Part shown: one piece after another, positions 53,581 to 64,000 of the stretch
How the letters are laid out: every line of letters begins with the position of its first letter
How positions within the stretch are numbered: the first letter of the stretch is position 1
NCBI RefSeq assembly: GCF_051020955.1
Contig: NW_027476337.1
Location: 186,001-250,000, forward strand
Direction: 5' to 3'
Origin: Megalopta genalis
Lineage: Eukaryota; Arthropoda; Insecta; Hymenoptera; Halictidae
DNA: 64,000 nt
Translations under genes and position numbers: made by a program
The notes under the pieces: generated by a model
What the model saw: only the letters and a program-made list of their open reading frames with translations
Databases searched by the model: none
What the model was told of the DNA's origin: nothing

Positions 53581-56500
53581 AAACAGACGAGTTAGCTTCA
53601 AATCCATGCGAAACACATGATTTAGATTAAAATCAATGCGAAGTAGAAGGCTGATCTTCGAATCCATGCGAAGCAAATGGTTTAGCTTCAAATACTTGTG
53701 ATACACTTGAGTTAGCTTCAACAGCATGCGAAACAAACGAGTTAGCTTCAAATCCTTCCGAAAAACATGATTTAGCATCAAATCAATGCGAAGTGGAAGG
53801 CTTATCTTCGAATCCATGCGAAACGAATAGTTTAGCTTCAAATACTTGTGATATACATGATTTAGCTTCAACTGCATGCGAAACAAACGAGTTAGCTTAA
53901 AATCCATGCGGAACACATGATTTAGATTCAAATCAATGCGAAGTAGAAGGCTGATCTTCGAATCCATGCGAAGCAAATGGTTTAGCTTCAAATACTTTTG
54001 ATACACTTGATTTAGCTTCAACAGCATGCGAAACAAACGAGTTAGCTTCAAATCCATGCGAAACACATGATTTAGATTCAAATCAATGCGAATTAGAAGG
54101 GTTATCTTGGAATCCATGCGAAACGTATGATATAGCTTCAAATACTTGTGATGTACATGATTTAGCTTCAACAGCATGCGAAACAAACGAGTTAGCTTCA
54201 AATCCATGCGAAACACATGATTCAGCTTCAAATCAATGCGAAGTAGAAGGCTGATCTTCGAATCCATGCGAAGCAAATGGTTTAGCTTCATATACATGTG
54301 ATATACATGATTTAGCTTCAACAGCATGCGAAACAAATGAGTTATATTCAAATCCAAGCGAAACACATTATTTATCTTCAAATCAATGCGAAGTGGAAGG
54401 CTTATCTTCGAATCCATGCGAAACGAATAGTTTAGCTTCAAATACTTGTGATATACATGATTCACCTTCAACTGCATGCGAAACAAACGAGTTAGCTTCA
54501 AATCCATGCGAAACACATGATTTAGATTAAAATCAATGCGAAGTAGAAGGCTTATCTTCGAATCCATGCGAAACAAATGGTTTAGCTTCAAATACTTGTG
54601 ATATACATGATTTAGCTACAACTGCATGCGACAAAAACGAGTTAGCTTCAAAACCAAGCGAAACACATGATTTAGCCTCAAATCAATGCGAAGTAGATGG
54701 CTTAGCTTCGAATAAATGCGAACCAAATGGTTTAGCTTCAAATACTTGTGATATGCATGATTTAGCTTCAACTACTAGCGAAAAAAACGAGTTAGCTTCA
54801 AATCCAAGCGAACACATGATTTAGCCTCAAATCAATGCGAATTAGAAGGGTTATCTTCGAATCCATGCGAAACAAATGATATAGCTTCAAATACTTGTGA
54901 TATACATGATTTAGCTTCAACAGCATCCGAAACAAACGAGTTAGCTTAAAATCCTTGCGAAACACATGATTTAGATTAAAATCAATGCGAAGTAGAAGGC
55001 TTATCTTCGAATCCATGCGAAACAAATGGTTTAGCTTCAAATACTTGTGATATACATGATTTAGCTTCAACTGCATGCGAAACAACCGAGTTAGCTTAAA
55101 ATCCATGCGGAACACATGATTTAGCTTCAAATCAATGCGAAGTAGAAGGCTGATCTTCCTATCCATGCGAAACAAATGGTTTAGCTTCAAATACTTGTGA
55201 TATACATGATTTAGCTTCAACAGCATGCGAAACAAACGAGTAAGCTTCAAATCCATGCGAAACACATGATTTAGCATCAAATCAATGCGAAGTAGAAGGC
55301 TGATCTTCGAATCCATGCGAAGCAAATGGTTTAGCTTCAAATACTTGCGATATACATGATTTAGCTTCAACAGCATGCGAAACAAACGAGTTAAATTCAA
55401 ATCCATGCGAAACACATGATTTAGCTTCAAATCAATGCGAAGTAGAAGGCTTATCTTCGTATCCATGCGAAACAAATGGTTTAGCTGCAAATACTTCTGA
55501 TATACGTGATTTAGCTTCAACTGCATGCGAAACAAACGAGTTAACTTCGAATCCATGCGAAGCAAATGGTTTAGCTTCAAATACTTGTGATATACATGAT
55601 TCAGCTTCAACTGCATGCGAAACAAACGAGTTAGCTTCAAATCCATGCGAAACACATGATTTATATTAAAATCAATGCGAAGTAGAAGGCTTATCTTCGA
55701 ATCCATGCGAAACAAATGGTTTAGCTTCATATACTTGTGATATGCATGATTTAGCTTCAACTACTAGCGAAAAAAACGAGTTAGCTTCAAATCCAAGCGA
55801 AACACATGATTTAGCTTCAAATCAATGCGAAGTAGAAGGCTTATCTTCGAATCCATGCGAAACAAATGGATTAGCTTCTTATACTTGTGATATACATGAT
55901 TTAGCTTCAACAGCATGCGAAATAAACGAGTTAGATTCAAATCCATGCGAAACACATGATTTAACTTCAAATCAATGCGAAGTAGAAGGCTTATCTTCGT
56001 ATCCATGCGAAACAAATGGTTTAGCTGCAAATACTTGTGATATACATGATTTAGCTTCAACTGCATGCGAAACAAACGAGTTAGCTTGAAATCCATGCGG
56101 AACACATAATTTAGCTTCAAATCAATGCGAAGTAGGAGGCTTATCTTCGATCCCATGCGATACAAATGGTTTAGCTTCAAATACTTGTGATATACATGAT
56201 TTAGCTTCAACAGCATGCGAAACAAACGAGCTAGCTTCAAATCCATGCGAAACACATGACTCAGCATCAAATCAATGCGAAGTAGAAGGCTTATCTTCGA
56301 ATCCATGCGAAACAAATGGTTTAGCTTCAAACACTTGTTTTATACATGATTTAGCTTCAACTGCTTGCGAAACAAACGTGTTAGCTTCAAATCCACGCAA
56401 AAGACATGATTTACCATCAAATCAATGCAAATTAGGAGGCTGATCTTCGAATCCATGCGAAACAAATGGCTCAGGCTCAAATATTTGTGTTATACATGAT

Positions 56501-56909
56501 TTAGCTTCAACAGTATGCGAAACAAACGAGTTAGCTTCACATCCTAGCGATAGACATGATTTAGCTTCAAATCAATGCGAAGTAGAAGGCTTATCTTCGA
56601 ATCCATGCGAAACAAATGGTTTAGCTTCAATTATATGTGATATACATGATTTAGCTTCAAATGCATGCGAAACAAACGAGTTAGCTTCAAAGTCATTCAA
56701 AACATATGATTTAGCTTCAAATTCATTAGGAAGACATGGTTTAGCGTACTATTCATGGGAATCAAATGGTTCAGATTCAAATACTTGTGATATACATGAT
56801 ATAGCTTCAAATGCAGGCGAAACAAACGAGTCAGCTTCAAATCCATGCGAAACACATGATTTAGCTTCAAATGAATGCGAAGTAGAAGGCTGATCTCCGA
56901 ATCCATGCG

Positions 56910-57240
56910 AAACACATGATTTCGCTTCAAATCAATGCGAAGTAGAAGTCTCTTCTTCGAATCCATACGGAACAAATGGTTTAGCTTCAAATTCATTCGC
57001 AACACATTGTTTAGCACAATATTCTTGCGAAAAAAATAATTCAGCTTCAAATACTTGTGATACACACGAATTAGCTTCAAATGCTTGGGAAACAAACGTG
57101 ATAGCTTCACATTCAAGCGAAAGAAATGATTCAGCTTCAAATCAGTGCGAAGTGGAAGGCAGATCTTCGAATCCATGCGAAACAAGTGGTTTAGATTGAA
57201 ATACTTGTGATAAACATGATTTAGCTTCAACAGCATGTGA
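56910..57240. repeat. Diverged monomer island, copy 2 (partner 53250-53580)
   Basis: Second copy of the diverged run, differing at a handful of positions (for example aaacgtgatagc here and aaacgtgttagc in copy 1). The high match between copies, against their distance from the bulk monomers, shows an old monomer lineage that was later duplicated. Confidence 0.82.
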
Positions 57241-59990
57241 AGCAAACGAGATAGCTTCAAATCCATGCGAAACACATGAGTTGGCTTCAAATTCATTCGA
57301 AACACATGGTTTAGCAGAGTGTTCTCGAGAAACAAATGGTTCAGCTTCAAATACTTGTGATATACGTGACTTCGCTCCAACTGCATGCGAAACAAACGAA
57401 TTAGCTTCAAATCCAAGCGAAACACATGATTTAGCTTCAAATCAATGCGAAGTAGAAGGCTTAGCTTCAAATCTATTCGAAACAAATGGTTCAGCTTCAA
57501 ATACTTGTGATATACATGATTTAGCTTCAACTGCGAAACAAACGATTTAGTTTCAAATCGATGCGAAACAAATGGTTTAGCTTCAAATATTTCTGATATA
57601 CATGATTTAGCTTAAAATGCAGTCGAGACAAACGAGTTGGGCTTCATAGCCAAGCGAAACACATTATTTAGCGTCAAAGTCATGCGAAACACATGGTTTA
57701 ACTTAATATTCATGCGAAACAAATGCTTCAGCTTCAAATACTTGTGATATACATGATTTAGATTCAACTGCATGCGAAACAAACGAGTTAGCCTCAAATC
57801 CATGCGAAACACATGATTTATCATCAAATCAATGCGAAGTAGAAGGCTTATCTTCAAATCCATGCGAAACGAATGATTTAAATTCAAATACTTGCGAATA
57901 TCTCTGATATAGCTTCAAATGCAGGTGAAACAAACGAGTTAGCTTTAAATGCATGCAAAAGGCATGATTTACCTTCAAATCAATGCAAATTAGGAGACTG
58001 ATCTTCGAATCCATGCGAAACAAATGGATCAGGCTCAAATACTTGTGTTATACATGGTTTAGCTTCAACAGTATGCGAAACAAACGAGTTAGCTTCAAAT
58101 CCTAGCGATAGACATGATTTAGCTACAAATCAATGCGAAGTAGAAGGCTTACATTCGAATCCATGCGAAACAAATGGTTTAGCTTCAAACACTTGTGATA
58201 TACATGATTTAGCTTCAACATCATGTGAAACAAACGAGTTAGCTTCAAATCCAAGCGAAACACATGATTTATCTTCAAATCAATGCGAGGTAGAAGGCTT
58301 ATTTTCAAATCCATGCGATTCAAACGGTTTAGCTTCAAATACTTCTGATATACATGATTTAGCTTCAACAGTATGCAAAACAAACGAGTTAGCTTTAAAT
58401 CCATGCGAAACACATGATTTAACTTCAAATCAATGCGAAGTAGAAGGGTTATCTTCGAATCCATGCGAAACAAATGGTTTAGCTTCAAATACTTGTGATA
58501 TACATGATTTAGCTTCAACAGCATGCGAAACAAACGAGTTAGCTTCAAATCCAAGCGAAACACATGATTTATCTTCAAATCAATGCGAGGTAGAAGGCTT
58601 ATCTTCAAATCCATGCGAATCAAACGATTTAGCTTCAAATACTTGTGATATACATGATTTAGCTTCAACAGCATGCGAAACAAACCAGTTAGCTTCAAAT
58701 CTATGCGAAACACATGATTTAGCTTCAAATCAATGCGAAGTAGAAGGGTTATCTTCGAATCCATGCGAAACAAATGGTTTAGCTTCAAATACTTGTGATA
58801 TACATGATTTAGCTTCAACAGCATGCGAAACAAACGAGTTAGCTTCAAATCCATGCGAAACTCATGATTTAGCTTCAAATCAATGCGAAGTAGAAGGTTT
58901 TGCTTCAAATCCATGCGAAACACATGATTTAGCTTCAAATCAATGCGAAGAAGAGGGGTGATCTTCGAATCCATGCTAATCAAATGGTACATATTCAAAT
59001 ACTTGTGATATACATGATTTAGCTTCAACTGCATGCGAAACAAACGAGTTAGCTTCAAATCCATGCGCAACACATGATTTAGCTTCAAATCAATGCGAAG
59101 TAGAAGGGTTATCTTCGAATCCATGCGAAACGAATGGTTTAGCTTCAAACACTTGTGATATACATGATTTAGCTTCAACTGCATGCGAAACAAACGAGTT
59201 AGCTTCAAAAACCATGCGAAACACATGATATAGCTTCAAATCGATGCGAAGTAGAAGGCTTATCTACGAATCCATGCGAAACAAATGGTTTAGCTGCAAA
59301 TACTTGTGATATACATGATTCAGCATCAACTGCATGCGAAACAAACGAGTTAGCTTCTAATCCATGCAAAATACATGATTTAGCTTCAAATCAATGCGAA
59401 GAAGAAGGATTATCTTCGAATCCATGCAAAACAAATGGTTTAGCTTCAAACAAATTGTAATATACATGATTTAGCTTCAAGTGCATGCGAAATAACCGAG
59501 TTAGCTTCAAATCCATGCGAAACACATGATTTAGGTCCAAATCAATGCGAAGCAGAAGGCTGATGTTCGAATACATGCGAAACAAAGGTTTAGCTTCAAA
59601 TACTTGTGATATACTTGGTTTATAGTCAAGTGCATGCGAAACAAACGAGATAGCTTCAAATCCATGCGCAACACATGATTTAGCTTCAAATCAATGCGAA
59701 GTAGAAGGCTTATCTTCGAATCCATGCGAAACAAATGGTTTAGCTTCATATACTTGTGATATGCATGATTTAGCTTCAACTACTAGCGAAAAAAACGAGT
59801 TAGCTTCAAATCCAAGCGAAACACATGATTTAGCTTCAAATCAATGCGAAGAAGAAGGCATAGCTTCAAATCCATGGGAATCAAATGGTTTATCTTCAAA
59901 TACTTGTGATATGCATTACCTTTCTTCAACTGCATGCGAAACAAACGAGTTAGCTTCAAATCCATGCGAAACACATGATTATCTTCAAAT

Positions 59991-62420
59991 CAATGCGAAG
60001 AAGAGGGGTGATCTTCGAATCCATGCTAATCAAATGGTTCAGCTTCAAACACTTGTGATATACATGATTTAGCTTCAACTGCTTGCGAAACAACGAGTTA
60101 GCTTTAAATCCATGCGAAACACATGATTTAACTCCAAATCAATGCGAAGTAGAAGGCTTTGCTTCAAATCCATGCGAAACACATGATTTAGCTTCAAATC
60201 AATGCGAAGTAGAAGGGTTATCTTCGAATCCATGCGAAACAAGTGGTTTAGCTTCAAACACTTGTGATATACATGATTTAGCTTCAACTGCATGCGAAAC
60301 AACGAGTTAGCTTTAAATCCATGCGAAACACATGATTTAGCTCCAAATCAATGCGAAGTAGAAGGCATAGCTACAAATCCATGGGAATCAAATGGTTTAG
60401 CTTCAAGTACTTGTGATATACATGATTTAGTTTCAACAGCATGCGAAACAAACGAGTTAGCTTCAAATCCATGCGAAACAAATGATTTAGCTTCAAACCA
60501 ATGCGAAGTAGGAGGGTTATCTTCGAATCCATGCGAAACAAATGGTTTAGCTTCAAACACTTGTGATATACATGATTTAGCTTCAACGGCATGCGAAACA
60601 ACGATTTAGCTTTAAATCCATGCGAAACACATGATTTAACTCCAAATCTATGCGAAGTAGAAGGCTTTGCTTCAAATCCATGCGAAAACCATGATTTAGC
60701 TTCAAATCAATGCAAGGTAGAAGGGTTATCTTCGAATTCATGCGAAACAAATGATTTAGCTTCAAACACTTGTGATATACATGATTTAGCTTCAACAGCA
60801 TGCGAAACAAACGAGTTAGCTTCAAATCCATGCGAAATACATGATTTAGCTTCAAATCAATGCGAAGTAGAAGGGTTATCTTTGAATCCATGCGAAACAA
60901 ATGGTTTAGCTTCAAACACTAGTGTTATACATGATTTAGCTTCAACTGCATGCGAAACAACGAGTTAGCTTTAAATCCATGCGAAACATATGATTTAACT
61001 CCAAATCAATGCGAAGTAGAAGGCATAGCTTCAAATCCATGGGCAACAAATGGTTTAGATTCACATACTTGTGATATACATGATTTAGCTTCAACAGCAT
61101 GCGAAACAAACGTGTTAGCTTCAAATCCATGCGAAACACATGATTTAGCTTCAATTTAATGCGAAGTAGAAGGCTTAGCTTCAAATCCATGCCAATCAAA
61201 TGGTTTAGCTTCAAATACTTGTGATATACATGGTTCTGCTTCAAGTGCATGCAAAATAAACGAGTTAGCTTCAAATCCATGCCAATCACATGATTTAGGT
61301 CCAAATCAATGCGAAGCAGAAGGCTGTTGTTCGAATCCATGCGAAACAAAGTTTAGCTTCAAATACTTGTGATATACTTGATTTATATTCTGTGCATGCG
61401 AAACAAACGAGATAGCTTCAAATCCATGCGAGACATATGATTTAACATCAAATCAATGCGAAGTAGAAGGCATAGCTTCAAATGCATGGGAATAAAATGG
61501 TTTAGCTTCAAATACTTGTGATATACATGATTTAGCTTCAACTGCATGCGAAACAAACGAGTTAGCTTCTAATCCATGCGCAACACATGATTTAGCTTCA
61601 AATCAATGCGAAGTAGAAGGGTTATCTTCGAATCCATGCGAAACAAATGGTTTAGCTTCAAACACTTGTGATATACATGATTTAGCTTCAACGGCATGCG
61701 AAACAACGAGTTAGCTTTAAATCCATGCGAAACACATGATTTAGCTCCAAATCAATGCGAAGTAGAATGCATAGCTACAAATCCATGGGAATCAAATGGT
61801 TTAGCTTCAAATACTTGTGATATACATGATTTAGTTTCAACAGCATGCGAAACAAACGAGTTAGCTTCAAATCCATGCGAAACAAATGATTTAGCTTCAA
61901 ACCAATGCGAAGTAGAAGGGTTATCTTCGAATCCATGCGAAACAAATGGTTTAGCTTCAAACACTTGTGATATATATGATTTAGCTTCAACTGCATGCGA
62001 AACAACGATTTAGCTTTAAATCCATGCGAAACACATGATTTAACTCCAAATCTATGCGAAGTAGAAGGCTTTGCTTCAAATCCATGCGAAAAACATGATT
62101 TAGCTTCAAATCAATGCGAAGTAGAAGGGTTATCTTCGAATTCATGCGAAACAAATGATTTAGCTTCAAACACTTGTGATATACATGATTTAGCTTCAAC
62201 TGCATGCGAAACAACGAGTTAGCTTTAAATCCATGCGATACACATGATTTAGCTCCAAATCAATGCGAAGTAGAAGGCATAGCTACAAATCCATGGGAAT
62301 CAAATGGTTTAGCTTCAAGTACTTGTGATATACATGATTTAGTTCCAACAGCATGCGAAACAAACGAGTTAGCTTCAAATCCATGCGAAACAAATGATTT
62401 AGCTTCAAACCAATGCGAAG
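59991..62420. repeat. 2,420-bp higher-order unit, copy 1
   Basis: Sequence from about 60.0 kb recurs at +2,420 (60292 matches 62712; 60950 matches 63370). It contains 508-bp subunits at 60083-60590 and 61995-62502, separated by a variable part. The variable part has a D monomer with a small deletion (ttatattctgtgcatgcg, near 61385) and a TAA-bearing monomer (tcaatttaatgcg, near 61153). Boundaries are approximate. Confidence 0.82.
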
Positions 62421-64000
62421 TAGGAGGGTTATCTTCGAATCCATGCGAAACAAATGGTTTAGCTTCAAACACTTGTGATATACATGATTTAGCTTCAACT
62501 GCATGCGAAACAACGATTTAGCTTTAAATCCATGCGAAACACATGATTTAACTCCAAATCTATGCGAAGTAGAAGGCTTTGCTTCAAATCCATGCGAAAA
62601 ACATGATTTAGCTTCAAATCAATGCGAAGTAGAAGGGTTATCTTCGAATCCATGCGAAACAAATGGTTTAGCTTCAAACACTTGTGATATACATGATTTA
62701 GCTTCAACTGCATGCGAAACAACGAGTTAGCTTTAAATCCATGCGATACACATGATTTAGCTCCAAATCAATGCGAAGTAGAAGGCATAGCTACAAATCC
62801 ATGGGAATCAAATGGTTTAGCTTCAAGTACTTGTGATATACATGATTTAGTTCCAACAGCATGCGAAACAAACGAGTTAGCTTCAAATCCATGCGAAACA
62901 AATGATTTAGCTTCAAACCAATGCGAAGTAGGAGGGTTATCTTCGAATCCATGCGAAACAAATGGTTTAGCTTCAAACACTTGTGATATACATGATTTAG
63001 CTTCAACTGCATGCGAAACAACGATTTAGCTTTAAATCCATGCGAAACACATGATTTAACTCCAAATCTATGCGAAGTAGAAGGCTTTGCTTCAAATCCA
63101 TGCGAAAAACATGATTTAGCTTCAAATCAATGCAAGGTAGAAGGGTTATCTTCGAATTCATGCGAAACAAATGATTTAGCTTCAAACACTTGTGATATAC
63201 ATGATTTAGCTTCAACAGCATGCGAAACAAACGAGTTAGCTTCAAATCCATGCGAAATACATGATTTAGCTTCAAATCAATGCGAAGTAGAAGGGTTATC
63301 TTTGAATCCATGCGAAACAAATGGTTTAGCTTCAAACACTAGTGTTATACATGATTTAGCTTCAACTGCATGCGAAACAACGAGTTAGCTTTAAATCCAT
63401 GCGAAACATATGATTTAAATCCAAATCAATGCGAAGTAGAAGGCATAGCTTCAAATCCATGGGCAACAAATGGTTTAGATTCACATACTTGTGATATACA
63501 TGATTTAGCTTCAACAGCATGCGAAACAAACGTGTTAGCTTCAAATCCATGCGAAACACATGATTTAGCTTGAATTTAATGCGAAGTAGAAGGCTTAGCT
63601 TCAAATCCATGCCAATCAAATGGTTTAGCTTCAAATACTTGTGATATACATGGTTCTGCTTCAAGTGCATGCGAAATAAACGAGTTAGCTTCAAATCCAT
63701 GCGAAACACATGATTTAGGTCCAAATCAATGCGAAGCAGAAGGCTGTTGTTCGAATCCATGCGAAACAAAGGTTTAGCTTCAAATACTTGTGATATACTT
63801 GATTTATATTCTGTGCATGCGAAACAAACGAGATAGCTTCAAATCCATGCGAGACATATGATTTAACATCAAATCAATGCGAAGTAGAAGGCATAGCTTC
63901 AAATGCATGGGAATAAAATGGTTTAGCTTCAAATACTTGTGATATACATGATTTAGCTTCAACTGCAAGCGAAACAAACGAGTTAGCTTCTAATCCATGC
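62421..64000. repeat. 2,420-bp higher-order unit, copy 2 (cut by window end)
   Basis: Second copy, incomplete because the window ends. It matches copy 1 to the last base apart from scattered substitutions and one base at about 63770 (aaaggttt, against aaagttt near 61350), which moves the offset to 2,421. Confidence 0.82.
62503..63010. repeat. 508-bp unit: 7+5+5 monomers
   Basis: The unit reads E-A-E-A-B-C-D, then E-A-B-C-D twice: seventeen monomers, 510 bp minus two single-base deletions. Both deletions are in D monomers (gcgaaacaacga, one a missing). Equivalent copies are 61995-62502 and 60083-60590. The first seven-monomer block is a pentamer with an inserted E-A pair. Confidence 0.87.

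Larger units (their letters stand above)
51811..54591 (-). other. Longest ORF (926 codons), repeat-borne, probably not a gene
   Basis: An open frame made entirely of ten-residue repeats of the KLNHVFRMDL type (also KLNHVYHKYL, KLTRLFRMLL, KISLLLRIDL). The product would be very basic and rich in Leu, Asn, His, Arg and Lys, with no signal peptide, no unique domain and no non-repeat end. Its ATG is the standard one found inside most monomers (gcATGg on this strand), so the start has no special context. It spans both ordinary and diverged monomers. The same frame gives ORFs of 590 codons (44033-45805), 542 (39320-40948), 470 (30264-31676) and 450 (1676-3028), each ended by a monomer-level stop such as the TAG made by gctagc, or by a 1-bp indel. 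A frame free of stops in a 30-bp unit explains this length without selection. Confidence 0.2.
49501..59990. repeat. Most diverged segment of the array
   Basis: Monomers here carry many private variants and small indels. Examples are a 4-bp deletion in D at about 57523-57548 (gcttcaactgcgaaacaaac), an extra g in gagttgggcttc near 57637, and acaaattgtaatatac near 59446. Shared blocks are 50.48-50.94, 52.19-52.65 and about 58.37-58.83 kb (recognised by ttagcttcaaatctatgcg), and 53.25-53.58 with 56.91-57.24 kb. The pentamer order is broken by an extra A-E pair near 52.80-52.93 and 58.86-58.97 kb. No gene is seen. Confidence 0.8.
1..64000. repeat. Satellite array, 30-bp monomer in 150-bp pentamers
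   Basis: Every part of the window aligns to a 30-bp monomer whose most constant bases are cttc (2-5), a (7), tg (13-14), ga (16-17), g (25) and tta (28-30). Five monomer types follow one another in fixed order to make a 150-bp unit. About 2,130 monomers fit in the window. No unique sequence over 30 bp interrupts the array, and both ends are inside repeats, so the array is larger than the window. A hand count on the pentamer consensus gives 55 G+C of 150 (about 37%). Most copies keep exact 30-bp spacing; rare indels of 1-5 bp shift the phase. Satellite DNA of a eukaryote is the best reading. I do not recognise it as a named satellite family. Confidence 0.97.

Noticed and set aside
1..64000. 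CRISPR array (about 30-bp direct repeats)
   Set aside because: The repeats are directly adjacent with no unique spacers, and all intervening DNA is itself the same monomer family. No cas genes are present.
1..64000. Giant repeat protein gene on the minus strand
   Set aside because: The frame is broken many times by stops copied within monomers (gctagc gives TAG) and by 1-bp indels. Starts are monomer-internal and no unique terminal domains exist. A 30-bp period explains the long ORFs.
1..64000. Plus-strand gene read with an altered genetic code (TGA or TAA as sense)
   Set aside because: Reassigning stops would bridge ggctga and gattaa, but the 31-bp markers and the many 1-bp deletions still change frame, so no continuous product results.
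1..64000. Telomeric or subtelomeric simple repeats, tRNA or rRNA genes
   Set aside because: No short telomere-type unit and no cloverleaf or rRNA-like sequence is visible; everything is the 30-bp family.

Overview
The whole 64,000-base window is one uninterrupted tandem-repeat (satellite-type) array. I found no unique sequence, recognisable gene, tRNA, rRNA, transposon or CRISPR array anywhere in it. The array runs off both ends of the window, so its full size and flanks are unknown. An array this long, AT-rich and multi-tiered points to a eukaryotic chromosome (heterochromatin, or a centromeric, subtelomeric or sex-linked block). That is an inference, and nothing in the sequence identifies the species. 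CpG is not depleted, which argues against heavy germline methylation.

There are three or four tiers. (1) A monomer of 30 bp, about 2,130 copies. (2) Five diverged monomer types, here called A-B-C-D-E, in fixed order, giving a 150-bp pentamer (about 425 copies) at about 37% GC. (3) Larger higher-order units and segmental duplications built from pentamers. (4) Diagnostic variants, above all a 31-bp form of monomer C, that mark those larger units.

Layout. 1-10.7 kb: pentamers with eight 31-bp markers and a 2.2-2.5-kb segmental duplication (3.27-5.75 kb matching 7.02-9.20 kb). 10.7-17.5 kb: mosaic with a 1.5-kb duplication 1,949 bp apart and a 1,798-bp precursor-like form of the next unit. 17.5-26.7 kb: a 2,703-bp higher-order repeat in about 3.4 nearly identical copies. 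26.7-37.8 kb: mosaic of shuffled blocks. 37.8-49.5 kb: a marker-free subfamily with a 1,379-bp tandem duplication and a larger duplicated block. 49.5-60 kb: the most diverged monomers. 60-64 kb: a 508-bp unit (7+5+5 monomers) inside a 2,420-bp unit.

Reading frames. Because 30 is divisible by 3, any frame open in the monomers stays open for long stretches. Two frames are open through the whole pentamer consensus. The plus frame reads a ten-residue repeat of the type ASNPCETHDL, and the minus frame reads KLNHVFRMDL. The longest ORF (926 codons, minus strand) is a product of this periodicity. Recurrent stops and single-base deletions, themselves copied through the array, break both frames. I therefore annotate no protein-coding gene with confidence. 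I do flag one real ambiguity: in the plus frame, the differences fixed between monomer types fall in a protein-like pattern, which a codon-level test could resolve.
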